A stretch of DNA of 62,044 nucleotides from Bordetella parapertussis (GTDB lineage Bacteria; Pseudomonadota; Gammaproteobacteria; Burkholderiales; SG8-41). The translations under genes and the position numbers were made by a program. Where the stretch lies: positions 1 to 62,044 of the forward strand of contig CAMDLH010000011.1 in the NCBI GenBank assembly GCA_945901405.1, read 5' to 3'. Below the pieces are notes generated by a model. The model was not told the origin of the DNA and did no database searches. It was given only the letters and a program-made list of their open reading frames with translations. Shown in pieces: positions 9,001-16,309 of the stretch. How positions within the stretch are numbered: position 1 is the stretch's first letter; each line of letters starts with the position of its first letter.

Positions 9001-9529
9001 CAAGGCATCGGCCAAGCTCGAACATCTGATGGAGATGCTGCCCGAGATGCTCGCCGAAGGCCGGCGCATACTTTTGTTCTCCCAATTCACCAGCATGCTC
9101 ACGCTGATCGAGACCGAACTCGAACAGCGCAATTTAAGCTGGGTAAAGCTGACGGGGCAAAGTCAGAAGCGCGATGCCTTGATCGATCAATTCACCAGCG
9201 GGCGCGTGCCGCTGTTTCTCATCAGCCTGAAAGCCGGCGGCACCGGGCTAAACTTGCCGCAGGCCGACACCGTCATACACTACGACCCGTGGTGGAACCC
9301 GGCGGTTGAGAACCAAGCCACCGACCGCGCCCACCGCATCGGGCAGACGCAAAGCGTGTGGGTGGTCAAGCTGGTGGCGCAGGGCACCATCGAAGAACGC
9401 ATCCTCGCATTGCAGGAACGGAAAGCGGCACTTGCCGAAAACATGTACAGCGGATCGGCCGCACGCAAGCAGCCGCTGTTCAGCGAAAGCGACCTGGCGG
9501 AACTGCTCAAACCGCTGTCGGCCGTTTAA
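6026..9529 (+). CDS. SNF2-family DEAD/DEAH-box helicase with SWIM zinc finger
   Basis: A 1167-residue Swi2/Snf2 ATPase. A SWIM zinc finger is visible at about residue 81 (CDCPVTYQCKHG). A long middle region includes an acidic Glu/Gly stretch (EGEGEGEGEA). The RecA-like helicase core follows, with ADDMGLGKTLQT (Walker A, about 725), DEAQNIKN (Walker B, about 823), SGTPMENHLGELWSLFHFL, and the C-terminal motifs FSQFTSML, SLKAGGTGLNL and ATDRAHRIGQ. Bacterial members are thought to act on DNA-protein complexes such as stalled RNA polymerase; the specific role here is unknown. Upstream to the nearest in-frame stop (5939) there is no ATG or GTG in frame, so TTG at 6026 is the likely start. Confidence 0.9.
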   Translation: MSTSLWFKPESLFRFTDIATWSRGMALFRNQQSVLSLDIEGSSDHWVLFGEVQGSQRAPYEVSIEMSFSPDGRVLKWDSQCDCPVTYQCKHGVALMIEAAHMGLALLKDQSPDEQQPASVRGEATHKTAQDRAEEIARIEAENQLLGWLRDMARANGAPVPDTPIRGNYPFAGKPRNEQYLYLLSVPHAGSARPRLQIDAAVSHLKLNGTWAKPKAIRYAPYQGQAVYDQATPADREVLKLISAMPDTLYHAYSTSFSSAPAGRAGMLALELAASTGRLYVKDDGGGPAQAVRWGEPRTLHWAWHEVSHLKAAEPGWVLRATLKDGNAALCLNNPPLYLDAEQGRCGPVEAPGIAPGALEVLLRAPALKPSALQKHQVSLLRHLGAVPPPPGVRAPTILQGITPAACLNLTPVAQTDTPRQGLVQAQLRFDYQGHRGWWMNEPAAVLIDDPAGSILLHRDVAAEQEAITRLLNIGLAADGQGGFNIPGHASQQAWLRWADEGFATLRNAGFALTLDDALQNWISRADTLSVRMQPQAGDKAESSDDTFEGEGEGEGEAASPWFDLSLGMEINGQRHNILPWLPELLAQAAASQPDAQTGLPNLPPFIYLRAREGSGFIRLPTEALRPWMAALLELVGDREHNFSGDSLKLSRLDALRASAALGEGATWEGAKSLRAMMQQLTGRSELPVIPAPQGVLASLRPYQQQGLNWLQFLRQHGLDGILADDMGLGKTLQTLVHIQVEKDAGHLNRPALIIAPVSLMGNWQREAARFCPQLRSLVLHGKDRHEIADTMSEHDIVIAPYSLLQRDRERWLEAKWHLVVLDEAQNIKNASTHAAQVAAQLQTRHRLCLSGTPMENHLGELWSLFHFLMPGFLGSHKRFNDLFRTPIEKQGDTQRMAQLRARVTPFMLRRTKAVVAAELPPKVETVMRVELLGKQADLYETIRLGMEKTVREALSAKGLAKSHITILDALLKLRQVCCDPRLVALETAKKIKASAKLEHLMEMLPEMLAEGRRILLFSQFTSMLTLIETELEQRNLSWVKLTGQSQKRDALIDQFTSGRVPLFLISLKAGGTGLNLPQADTVIHYDPWWNPAVENQATDRAHRIGQTQSVWVVKLVAQGTIEERILALQERKAALAENMYSGSAARKQPLFSESDLAELLKPLSAV

Positions 9530-9557
9530 TCCGCTTTTCTCTCAAGCAACCGCCAAC

Positions 9558-10643
9558 ATGACCACGCGCCCCATCATCCTCGTCGAAGACGATCCGTTTC
9601 CGCGCATGCTGAAGGTGTTTCTCGAGGCGCATGCGGAGCCGGCATACCTCGCGGCGCTCGCGGATTTTTTTTCGCATGATTTGCCGGATTTCGCGGGCTG
9701 GCTTGCCAATCTGCGTGCGCTGGCCGGGCCGCTCTACCCCGCCGAGGTTCGGCCTATCGCGGATCAGGCTGCATTGCGTGCGCAATTGCCCGATGCCACG
9801 GTGGTCGTCACCGAATCGCTGATTATCGGCGCCGAAGAACTGGCACTCGCGCCGCATCTGAAGGTTGTGCAGAAATACGGCTCGATATTGCGCGGCATTG
9901 ATGTCGCTGCTTGCGAGGCGCGCAAAGTCAAGGTGTTGACGCTGCGCCGCCGCGCCAACATCTCGTGCGCCGAGCACGCGCTGATGATGATGCTGGCACT
10001 GAGCAAAAAGCTGCACCGCTTGCAGGGCTTGATCAGCTTCGGGCAATTGCAGGCGGCCGGGTTCAACCCCAAGCCGTTCGACACGCGCTACACGCCGAAT
10101 TCAGGCTGGGCACGCGTGCCAGGCATGAGCATTCTGTATGGCACGACGCTGGGCATCATCGGCTTTGGCGAGATCGCACGCGAGATCGCCGTGCGCGCCC
10201 ACGCTTTCGGCATGCGCGTGGTGTGCACGCAGCGCACGCCGCTCACCGATGCCGAAAAGCGCGAGTGGCACGTCGAGCAACTTACCCTCAATCAACTTTT
10301 GCAAACCAGCGACTGGGTTTGCATCCAACTACCGGGCATTCCCCCCACGCGCGATTTTCTCAACCGCGAACACTTAGCGCGCATGAAACCCGGCGCTGCG
10401 CTCATCAACGTGTCGCGCGCGCAGAACGTCAATCGTGATGCACTGCTCGAAGCCTTGCGCTCGGGCCGGCTCGGCGGCTTTGCGCTTGATCCGCTCTACG
10501 AAGAGCCGGGCAGCGCCGACGATGAGTTGCTGAAATTCGACAACGTGATCCTCACGCCGCACATCGCGGCGATGCCGCGCTTTAACGCGTTGGGCGATTT
10601 CGAGGATTTGGTGCGGGGCATTGTCACGGCAATGCCAGAATAA
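9558..10643 (+). CDS. D-isomer-specific 2-hydroxyacid dehydrogenase family protein
   Basis: NAD(P)-dependent oxidoreductase, 361 aa from the ATG at 9558. The Rossmann fold is shown by GTTLGIIGFGEIAREIAVRA (GxGxxG-like). Catalytic blocks visible are LINVSRAQNVNRDALLEALR, GGFALDPLYEEPG and NVILTPHIAAMP (with the catalytic His). The N-terminal substrate domain contains VVTESLIIGAEELALAPHLK and KYGSILRGIDV. Family members reduce 2-keto acids or oxidise D-2-hydroxy acids; the substrate is not evident. It starts 28 bp after the helicase gene. The stop at 10641-10643 abuts an AT-rich element copy. Confidence 0.85.
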   Translation: MTTRPIILVEDDPFPRMLKVFLEAHAEPAYLAALADFFSHDLPDFAGWLANLRALAGPLYPAEVRPIADQAALRAQLPDATVVVTESLIIGAEELALAPHLKVVQKYGSILRGIDVAACEARKVKVLTLRRRANISCAEHALMMMLALSKKLHRLQGLISFGQLQAAGFNPKPFDTRYTPNSGWARVPGMSILYGTTLGIIGFGEIAREIAVRAHAFGMRVVCTQRTPLTDAEKREWHVEQLTLNQLLQTSDWVCIQLPGIPPTRDFLNREHLARMKPGAALINVSRAQNVNRDALLEALRSGRLGGFALDPLYEEPGSADDELLKFDNVILTPHIAAMPRFNALGDFEDLVRGIVTAMPE

Positions 10644-10670
10644 TTTATCGTTAAAAAACAATAACTTACA
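10642..10670 (+). repeat. Dispersed AT-rich element after the dehydrogenase gene
   Basis: The sense strand reads AATTTATCGTTA, then AAAAACAATAACTTACA, beginning in the stop codon of the plus-strand dehydrogenase. It lies in the 67-bp convergent gap before the minus-strand gene ending at 10711. Confidence 0.7.
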
Positions 10671-10710
10671 TAACTTCGGCGCAACCGCATAAAACACGCC
10701 GCTCTCTGCT

Positions 10711-11073
10711 TCAACTTTTCTTTTCACCCTCGGGCGACGCCGGTGGCGTGGATTGCGCCTGCGCGTCTTGCGCGGGTTGCGCGACCTCGGGTCCGGGGTC
10801 CATGCCCATCGCGCGCAAGACCCAGACAATCGCAAACCCGGCGACCAACGGCCACCAGTCGGTGAGCGCGATCGCAGCCGCTGCCGATGCGATGTAACAG
10901 ATGCCCAGCAGCAGCAGCCCGTGATGCTTGGAGCGGCTAAACGCAAACACCAGCGCCAGCCCCATCGAGATAAACAGCGCCGCGAAGGTGTAAACCACCC
11001 AGGCGATGGGCACGCGCCCCGACACCACCGCCGCCAAGAACGCCAGCAGAACCGCACCGATTAACCACTTCAT
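10711..11073 (-). CDS. Small membrane protein of unknown function
   Basis: A 120-residue protein with about four hydrophobic segments: near the N-terminus (WLIGAVLLAFLAAVVSG), WVVYTFAALFISMGLALVFAF, HGLLLLGICYIASAAAAIAL and WWPLVAGFAIVWVLRAM. A Pro/Gln/Ala-rich charged tail follows (DPGPEVAQPAQDAQAQSTPP). I recognise no family. It is divergent from the MFS gene at 11173 and convergent with the dehydrogenase. It is likely real because the membrane pattern is coherent and no gene competes on the other strand. Confidence 0.6.
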   Translation of the reverse strand: MKWLIGAVLLAFLAAVVSGRVPIAWVVYTFAALFISMGLALVFAFSRSKHHGLLLLGICYIASAAAAIALTDWWPLVAGFAIVWVLRAMGMDPGPEVAQPAQDAQAQSTPPASPEGEKKS

Positions 11074-11172
11074 GAATTGACTACCCGCTGCGAGAAAGCG
11101 CCGATTTTACACTGGCGCAAGCCCGCGGAGCGATACCAGCCGCGTCGGCGGGGCTGTGATATAAGCGTTGGC

Positions 11173-12360
11173 ATGTCCAATCCCAACCCCAAGCGCGCGC
11201 TCGCCACCTGCTGCGGCGCGCACGTGGTGCACGACGGATTTTCCGACGTGAGCTACGTGCTGCTTCCGCTGCTGGCGCAGGCGTTCGGGCTGAATCTGAC
11301 GCAGGTGGGCATGATCCGCACCGCGCATCGCGTGGCGATGGCGGCGTTTCAGATGCCTGCGGGATTCATCGCGGAGCGATTTGGCGAACGCAATTTGCTG
11401 GCGCTGGGCACGCTGATCGCGGGCTTGGCGTTCATTGCACTGGGATTTGCCAGCGGCTTCTGGATGATCTTGATCTCGCTGTTTTTCGCCGGCATGGGTT
11501 CTGCCGTGCAGCACCCGCTGTCGTCCACGGTGATTTCGCATGCGTATCCGGGCGAGGGCCGCCGCACGGCGCTCGGTACTTATAATTTTTTCGGCGACGT
11601 GGGTAAATTTGTATTTGGCGGCATTGTCAGCCTGTGCGTGGTGGCGGGCATTGCGTGGCAGGCGCCGGTGGTGGTGTTTGGCGTCATTGGCGTCGTCACC
11701 GCGGTTGTCGTGTTCATATTCGTCGCCAACACGCACTCGCACACCAGCAAAGCGGAGGCAAAGCCCAAATCCAAAGGCTGGGGCATCCGCAACAAACCGG
11801 CGTTCGTGTCGCTGTGCGTGATCGACATGGTAGACAGCATCACACGCACCGGTTTTCTCACCTTCATCGCGTTTTTATTGATCGCGCGCGGCATCCCCGA
11901 AGGCTGGGCCGCGATCGCGGTGCCGGTCATTCTCGTCGGCGGCATGGCGGGCAAGTACGCCTGCGGCGTGCTCGCCGAGAAACTCGGCGTGATCCGCACC
12001 ATCGTCATCACCGAAGCGGCCACCGGCATAGGCATCCTGGCGACACTCGCGTTGCCCGCCACCGCGAGTTTTATTTTGCTGCCGCTGGTGGGCGTGGTGC
12101 TGCAAGGCACCTCATCGGTGATCTACGGCACCATCGGCGATCTGGTCGAGCAGGACAAACTGCCGCGCGCGTTCGCCCTAGTCTACACGCTGAGCGCCGT
12201 GTGCGGCATATTCGCGCCGCTGGGCTATGGCTTGCTCGGCGACGCGATTGGCATCGAGAAAACGATATTCATCGCTGGTATCATCGTTTTTATTGCCCTG
12301 CCGCTGTCGCTGGTGTTGCGCGCCGCGATTGCCAAGCCGCACGCGGCGGCCGTAACCTGA
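11173..12360 (+). CDS. MFS transporter
   Basis: Major facilitator superfamily permease, 395 aa from the ATG at 11173, with about twelve hydrophobic segments. The N-terminal half shows the MFS loop PAGFIAERFGERNLLALG, a variant of motif A after TM2. The middle is a charged cytoplasmic loop (HSHTSKAEAKPKSKGWG) splitting the two halves. The family exports or imports small molecules by proton coupling; the substrate is not predictable. An upstream in-frame ATG (11077) would add 32 residues rich in Arg without family support, so I prefer 11173. Confidence 0.8.
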   Translation: MSNPNPKRALATCCGAHVVHDGFSDVSYVLLPLLAQAFGLNLTQVGMIRTAHRVAMAAFQMPAGFIAERFGERNLLALGTLIAGLAFIALGFASGFWMILISLFFAGMGSAVQHPLSSTVISHAYPGEGRRTALGTYNFFGDVGKFVFGGIVSLCVVAGIAWQAPVVVFGVIGVVTAVVVFIFVANTHSHTSKAEAKPKSKGWGIRNKPAFVSLCVIDMVDSITRTGFLTFIAFLLIARGIPEGWAAIAVPVILVGGMAGKYACGVLAEKLGVIRTIVITEAATGIGILATLALPATASFILLPLVGVVLQGTSSVIYGTIGDLVEQDKLPRAFALVYTLSAVCGIFAPLGYGLLGDAIGIEKTIFIAGIIVFIALPLSLVLRAAIAKPHAAAVT

Positions 12361-12399
12361 TTCAGGCTCACAAATATTTCGCACTACCTGGAGGTTCTC

Positions 12400-13056
12400 A
12401 TGGCAACGCAACGTATCAGCTACATTCCCCCCGACAAAATGACGCCCGAAATGCTCGCCGAAATGGAGCGCTGCGCTCGGTTCGGCACGCCGCGCCCGGA
12501 AAGCTCCTCGGTGCGCGCGCATGCGCCGAATGCGTTCTGGGCGTTCGCCAATTCGTGGCGCGATATTTTCCACACGGGTATTTGCGACCACGCGATCAAG
12601 GAACTGTGCCGCCTCTATGTGTCGCGCTCGGTGGTTTGCGAATTTTGCGGCAACCAGCGCTCGACCAAGGCTTTCAGCAGCCAGACGCTGCAAGAAGCGC
12701 AGACCGATGATCTGGTCAATTTTGAAAAATCCACGAAGTACAGCGAGCGGCAGAAAGCCGCGCTCGCCTACGCCGAAGCGATCACCTGGCGGCTGGAAAC
12801 CGGCGACAAATTCTGGGAGCGCCTGCATGCAAACTTCAGCGAGCCGGAGCTGGTCGAACTCGGCTGCGCGATCGCGCTCACCATGGGACAACAAAGCTGG
12901 TTGCGATTGCTCAACATTGATCACCATCAGGTGATGGCGGGCACGGCCGCGTCGATGGCACCCGGTTTTGAAGACGCCGAAGCCTTGGCCAAGAGCAAGG
13001 CTGCGCCCGACTACTGGGCCAAAAAAGAAGCGGCGCCGCGCAAAAACGCGGCGTAG
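12400..13056 (+). CDS. Carboxymuconolactone decarboxylase-family protein with CxxC
   Basis: A 218-residue CMD/AhpD-like protein. The CxxC pair is visible in SRSVVCEFCGNQRSTKAF (about residues 80-97), preceded by a helix (AIKELCRLYV) and followed by the FEKSTKYSERQKAALAYAEA region and SEPELVELGCAIALTMGQ. The cysteines suggest a peroxidase or disulfide-reductase activity. A good ribosome-binding site, GGAGG, lies about 8 bp before the ATG. It is the last gene of the plus-strand accessory block and ends one base before the convergent dnaB stop. Confidence 0.8.
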   Translation: MATQRISYIPPDKMTPEMLAEMERCARFGTPRPESSSVRAHAPNAFWAFANSWRDIFHTGICDHAIKELCRLYVSRSVVCEFCGNQRSTKAFSSQTLQEAQTDDLVNFEKSTKYSERQKAALAYAEAITWRLETGDKFWERLHANFSEPELVELGCAIALTMGQQSWLRLLNIDHHQVMAGTAASMAPGFEDAEALAKSKAAPDYWAKKEAAPRKNAA

Positions 13057-13057
13057 C

Positions 13058-14458
13058 CTAGAACACGCCGCCGCCGTCGGCGGCGTAGTTCTCGAAACGC
13101 GTGTGACGGCCAAGGAAGGTCAGCTTCACCGGGCCTGTCGGGCCGTTACGCTGCTTGGCGACTATGATCTCGGCGGTGCCCTTGGCGGGGCTTTCCGGGT
13201 TGTAAACCTCGTCGCGGTAAATAAACAATATCAAATCCGCGTCCTGCTCGATGGCGCCGGATTCACGCAAATCCGACATCATCGGACGCTTGTCCTGACG
13301 CGACTCCACGCTGCGATTTAGCTGCGACAGCGCGACCACCGGCAGCTTGAGTTCCTTCGACAGGCTCTTGAGCGATCTTGAAATCTCCGCGACCTCGGTG
13401 GCGCGGTTTTCCTCGCGCCCCGACGCATTGCCGCTCATCAGTTGCAGGTAATCGACGACGATCAGCGACAGCCCGCCGCACTGGCGATGCAGCCGCCGCG
13501 CGCGCGAGCGCACTTCCAGCGCGGTGAGACCCGCCGTGTCGTCGATGAAAATCTGCGAGTCGTTAAGCTGGCCCACCGCATCGACGAGCTTGGGCCATTC
13601 CTGTTCCTCAAAGGTGCCGGTACGCAGCTTGTGTTGATCGACGCGGCCCACCGAGCCGATCATGCGCATCGCGAGCTGCGTGCCCGACATCTCCATGCTG
13701 AACACGGCACACGCCTTTTTCAGATGCAACGCGACGTGTTCGACGATGTTCATCGCCAGCGCGGTCTTGCCCATCGACGGGCGCGCGGCGATGATGATGA
13801 GTTCGCCCGCCTGCAAGCCGGAGGTCATGCGGTCCAGATCAAAGTAACCGGTGGCGATGCCGATCACCTCGTTCTTGTTCTCGCGGCTGTAGAGCATGTC
13901 GATGCGCTCGACCGTTTCGGTGAGTATCGGATCGATCTTGACGAAACCCTGCGTCGATTTCGCGCCCGCCTCGGCGATCTGGAATACTTTTGATTCGGCC
14001 TCGTCGATAAGCTCGCGCGCTTCACGCCCCATCGGGCTATAGGCGGAATCCGCGATCTCGGTGCCCACCGCCGCAAGCTGGCGCTTGACGGAGCGATCAC
14101 GCACGATCTCGGCATAGCGGCGGATATTCGCGGCGCTCGGCGTATTCAACGCGAGCGATCCGAGATACGCCTGGCCGCCGGCCTCGGCAAGCTTGCTGCT
14201 TCGTTCGAGACTTTCAGCGACCGTCAGCACATCGGCCGGGCGATTATTTTCGACGAGCTGAACGATGTGTTGAAAAATAAGCCGGTGATCCGCGCGGTAA
14301 AACTCGCGCTCGGTTATCAGGTCGGAGATGCGATCCCACGCGGTATTATCGAGCAAGAGACCGCCCAGCACGGATTGTTCAGCCTCGATCGACTGCGGCG
14401 GCACGCGCATCGATTCGATTTGCGGGTCTTTGATGAGCGGAGTTACGACTTGCGCCAT
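13058..14458 (-). CDS. dnaB: Replicative DNA helicase DnaB
   Basis: Hexameric 5'-3' replicative helicase, 466 aa, the usual length. The N-terminal DnaB domain begins at PPQSIEAEQSVLGGLLLDN, followed by the linker and RecA-type core: ARPSMGKTALAMNI (Walker A, about residue 224), SMEMSG, VDYLQLMSG (Walker B) and SRSLKSLSKELKLPVVALSQ. The C-terminus GPVKLTFLGRHTRFENYA is typical. It follows the ribosomal operon with the rplI terminator between, and its 3' end converges with the CMD gene. Confidence 0.97.
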   Translation of the reverse strand: MAQVVTPLIKDPQIESMRVPPQSIEAEQSVLGGLLLDNTAWDRISDLITEREFYRADHRLIFQHIVQLVENNRPADVLTVAESLERSSKLAEAGGQAYLGSLALNTPSAANIRRYAEIVRDRSVKRQLAAVGTEIADSAYSPMGREARELIDEAESKVFQIAEAGAKSTQGFVKIDPILTETVERIDMLYSRENKNEVIGIATGYFDLDRMTSGLQAGELIIIAARPSMGKTALAMNIVEHVALHLKKACAVFSMEMSGTQLAMRMIGSVGRVDQHKLRTGTFEEQEWPKLVDAVGQLNDSQIFIDDTAGLTALEVRSRARRLHRQCGGLSLIVVDYLQLMSGNASGREENRATEVAEISRSLKSLSKELKLPVVALSQLNRSVESRQDKRPMMSDLRESGAIEQDADLILFIYRDEVYNPESPAKGTAEIIVAKQRNGPTGPVKLTFLGRHTRFENYAADGGGVF

Positions 14459-14479
14459 GGCTTCTTCTGTAATTTATTT

Positions 14480-14507
14480 AACTTATTGATAATAAAAGAC
14501 TATTTCT
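14480..14507 (-). repeat. Probable degenerate copy of the AT-rich element upstream of dnaB
   Basis: On the minus strand AAATAGTC is followed by TTTTATTATCAATAAGTTAA. The left part matches the copy at 36533 (AAAATAGTC), but the AAAAACA core is altered. It lies between the rplI terminator and the dnaB start, in the dnaB sense orientation. Assignment is tentative. Confidence 0.4.
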
Positions 14508-14562
14508 AACCCCGGGGATTGCCGCCAAACGCTGTCGTGAAGCGAATGTAGCAGAAAAAAGC

Positions 14563-14594
14563 AAAAAAAAAAGGGCTGTCGCCAGCCCTTTTTT
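14563..14594 (-). terminator. Rho-independent terminator after rplI
   Basis: The hairpin GGGCTG-TCGC-CAGCCC (14573-14588) is flanked by a run of ten A on one side and six T on the other, so it can work on both strands. It ends the rpsF-priB-rpsR-rplI transcript about 35 bp after the rplI stop. Confidence 0.9.
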
Positions 14595-14626
14595 AACAAT
14601 CCAAAAACTCGTTTGTAATGAACGGA

Positions 14627-15079
14627 CTACGCAGCCTCGCCCAGTACGGAAACGGTGATGCTGACGATCACATCGGTGTGCATCGCGATCTTGAATTGCG
14701 TATCGCCGATGGTTTTTATCGGCCCCGCGGGCATGCGTATCGCCGCTTTCGGCACGTCGAAGCCCTGCTTTTTCAACGCTTCGGAAATATCGAAGTTGGT
14801 GACCGAACCGAAGAGCTTGCCGTCCACGCCGGCCTTCTGCGTGATCTGCACCATCAGTCCTTCGAGCTTGGCGCCGGTTTCCTGCGCCTTGGCCAGCACA
14901 TCGGCCTGCGCTTTTTCGAGCTCGGCGCGGCGCTTTTCGAACTCCGCGAGATTGGTGGTGGTCGCGCGTTTAGCCTTGCCGTGCGGAATGAGAAAGTTAC
15001 GCGCGTAGCCGTCCTTCACCTTCACTACGTCGCCAAGCTGTCCTAGATTGACGACTTTTTCCAATAGAATAATTTGCAT
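14627..15079 (-). CDS. rplI: 50S ribosomal protein L9
   Basis: 150 aa, full length for L9. It begins [20 protein letters not shown] and has the L9 signature region [20 protein letters not shown], a long helical linker ([20 protein letters not shown]) and the C-terminal domain [16 protein letters not shown]. Start chosen at 15079 because the L9 N-terminus MQIILLE is invariant. It is the last gene of the four-gene operon, 10 bp after rpsR. Confidence 0.98.
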   Translation of the reverse strand: MQIILLEKVVNLGQLGDVVKVKDGYARNFLIPHGKAKRATTTNLAEFEKRRAELEKAQADVLAKAQETGAKLEGLMVQITQKAGVDGKLFGSVTNFDISEALKKQGFDVPKAAIRMPAGPIKTIGDTQFKIAMHTDVIVSITVSVLGEAA

Positions 15080-15089
15080 GATCTTAGCC

Positions 15090-15383
15090 TCAGTGCAGAT
15101 CGGTGTAAGGCAACAGCGCGAGGTAACGCGCGCGCTTGACCGCGATCGACAACTGGCGCTGGTAGCGCGCCTTGGTGCCGGTGATGCGGGCCGGGATGAG
15201 CTTGCCGTTTTCATTGATGAAGTCCTTCAGGATGTTGATATCCTTGTAATCGACTTCGGCGATTTTCTCGGCGGTGAAGCGGCAGAATTTCTTGCGGCGA
15301 AACAGCGGATTGCCGCGCGGGCGGCCGTCCTTGCCTTTGTTCTTGCCGAATTTGCCTTTACCTGCGGGTGCTCGTTTGGGCAT
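15090..15383 (-). CDS. rpsR: 30S ribosomal protein S18
   Basis: 97 aa. The conserved S18 core is visible as [20 protein letters not shown] and [20 protein letters not shown], then [20 protein letters not shown]. The N-terminal extension [19 protein letters not shown] is basic and Gly-rich, a little longer than in E. coli. S18 binds S6, encoded by rpsF two genes upstream, and both enter the small-subunit platform. Confidence 0.98.
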   Translation of the reverse strand: MPKRAPAGKGKFGKNKGKDGRPRGNPLFRRKKFCRFTAEKIAEVDYKDINILKDFINENGKLIPARITGTKARYQRQLSIAVKRARYLALLPYTDLH

Positions 15384-15395
15384 GATGGTTATCCT

Positions 15396-15704
15396 TTAAC
15401 TATCCAGTAATTCAATTTGATTGATGTGCAGTATCAGTTGCGTGCTCATGCGGCTCTTGCGGTTCAAAAACCCGGCGGCCTTAATGCTGTCGCCTGCCTT
15501 GATTTTCATCGCCGTCATGCGCGTCGCTGCTTCGCCTATCGCCACCGCGTTCATTTCACATTCGGACTTGCGTTCCATTCCCGCCTCGATTTGCGTGGAT
15601 TGGTGCGCGAGCTTGAATGTGAGTAATGGCAGTCCGGCAGGTGTGTGTCGCAGTGGCGCGAGTTCGACGATGCTTCCCGTCAGTTGAACCGCGTTGGCGC
15701 TCAC
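15396..15704 (-). CDS. priB: Primosomal replication protein PriB
   Basis: A 102-residue single-strand-binding, OB-fold protein of replication restart, paralogous to SSB. MSANAVQLTGSIVELAPLRH and LPLLTFKLAHQS are typical of beta- and gammaproteobacterial PriB (primosomal protein N). The start is GTG at 15704, directly abutting the TAG stop of rpsF, which implies translational coupling. Position between rpsF and rpsR is the conserved arrangement. Confidence 0.93.
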   Translation of the reverse strand: MSANAVQLTGSIVELAPLRHTPAGLPLLTFKLAHQSTQIEAGMERKSECEMNAVAIGEAATRMTAMKIKAGDSIKAAGFLNRKSRMSTQLILHINQIELLDS

Positions 15705-16118
15705 CTATGCGGTGGCTTCCGCCGCCGGTGCAGCTGGTGCCGCGGCGGCGGGTGCAGCCGCCGGCGCGATTCTCACGCCGTCATCCGCGGGCTTGGGCCG
15801 CTCTTCGCGCATCATGGCCGAGGGCGTGGTGACGGCCTCTTTCATGCTGACGATCAGATGGCGTAACACCGCATCGTTGAATTTGAACGCGTGTTCGAGT
15901 TCGAGCAGCGTCTCGTTGTCGCACTCGATATTCATCAACACGTAGTGGGCCTTGTGCATCTTCTGGATCGGGTAGGCCATCTGGCGGCGGCCCCAATCCT
16001 CGACGCGATGAACCTGGCCGGAGCGGCTGGTAATCATCTGGCGATTGCGTTCGATCATGCCAGGCACTTGCTCGCTCTGGTCAGGATGAACGATGAAAAC
16101 GACTTCATAATGTCGCAT
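15705..16118 (-). CDS. rpsF: 30S ribosomal protein S6
   Basis: 137 aa, beginning [20 protein letters not shown], with the S6 signature region [20 protein letters not shown] and [11 protein letters not shown]. The C-terminal tail is unusually Ala/Pro-rich ([19 protein letters not shown]). It is the first gene of the operon, preceded by AAGGAG-type ribosome binding (AGGAGATTTATT before the ATG) and by a strong promoter about 140 bp upstream. Confidence 0.98.
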   Translation of the reverse strand: MRHYEVVFIVHPDQSEQVPGMIERNRQMITSRSGQVHRVEDWGRRQMAYPIQKMHKAHYVLMNIECDNETLLELEHAFKFNDAVLRHLIVSMKEAVTTPSAMMREERPKPADDGVRIAPAAAPAAAAPAAPAAEATA

Positions 16119-16252
16119 TAATAAATCTCCTTATGGGCTATGTGGGCCTCCCGTTATGCGATTACGGTGAGGCAAGGTATCGGCAATTCAATGAAACTCG
16201 ATGCCGATTGAGTCCGAGGCACAACCTACACCAAACCCCGGAACGGGCGCGA

Positions 16253-16280
16253 ATTATACCGGAAATTTCCGGTATTTCAA
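16253..16280 (-). promoter_or_regulatory. Sigma70-type promoter of rpsF operon with embedded palindrome
   Basis: On the minus strand TTGAAA (-35, 16275-16280) and TATAAT (-10, 16253-16258) are separated by 16 bp. The spacer is filled by a perfect 20-bp palindrome, ATACCGGAAATTTCCGGTAT (16256-16275), overlapping both boxes. The arrangement is what a repressor operator would look like, or it could be chance GC/AT symmetry. The predicted transcript has a leader of about 130 nt before rpsF, long enough for an S6:S18-type autoregulatory structure, which I did not fold. Confidence 0.75.
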
Positions 16281-16309
16281 GCGCTTAACTACTCGGCGTT
16301 CGCCCTTTT

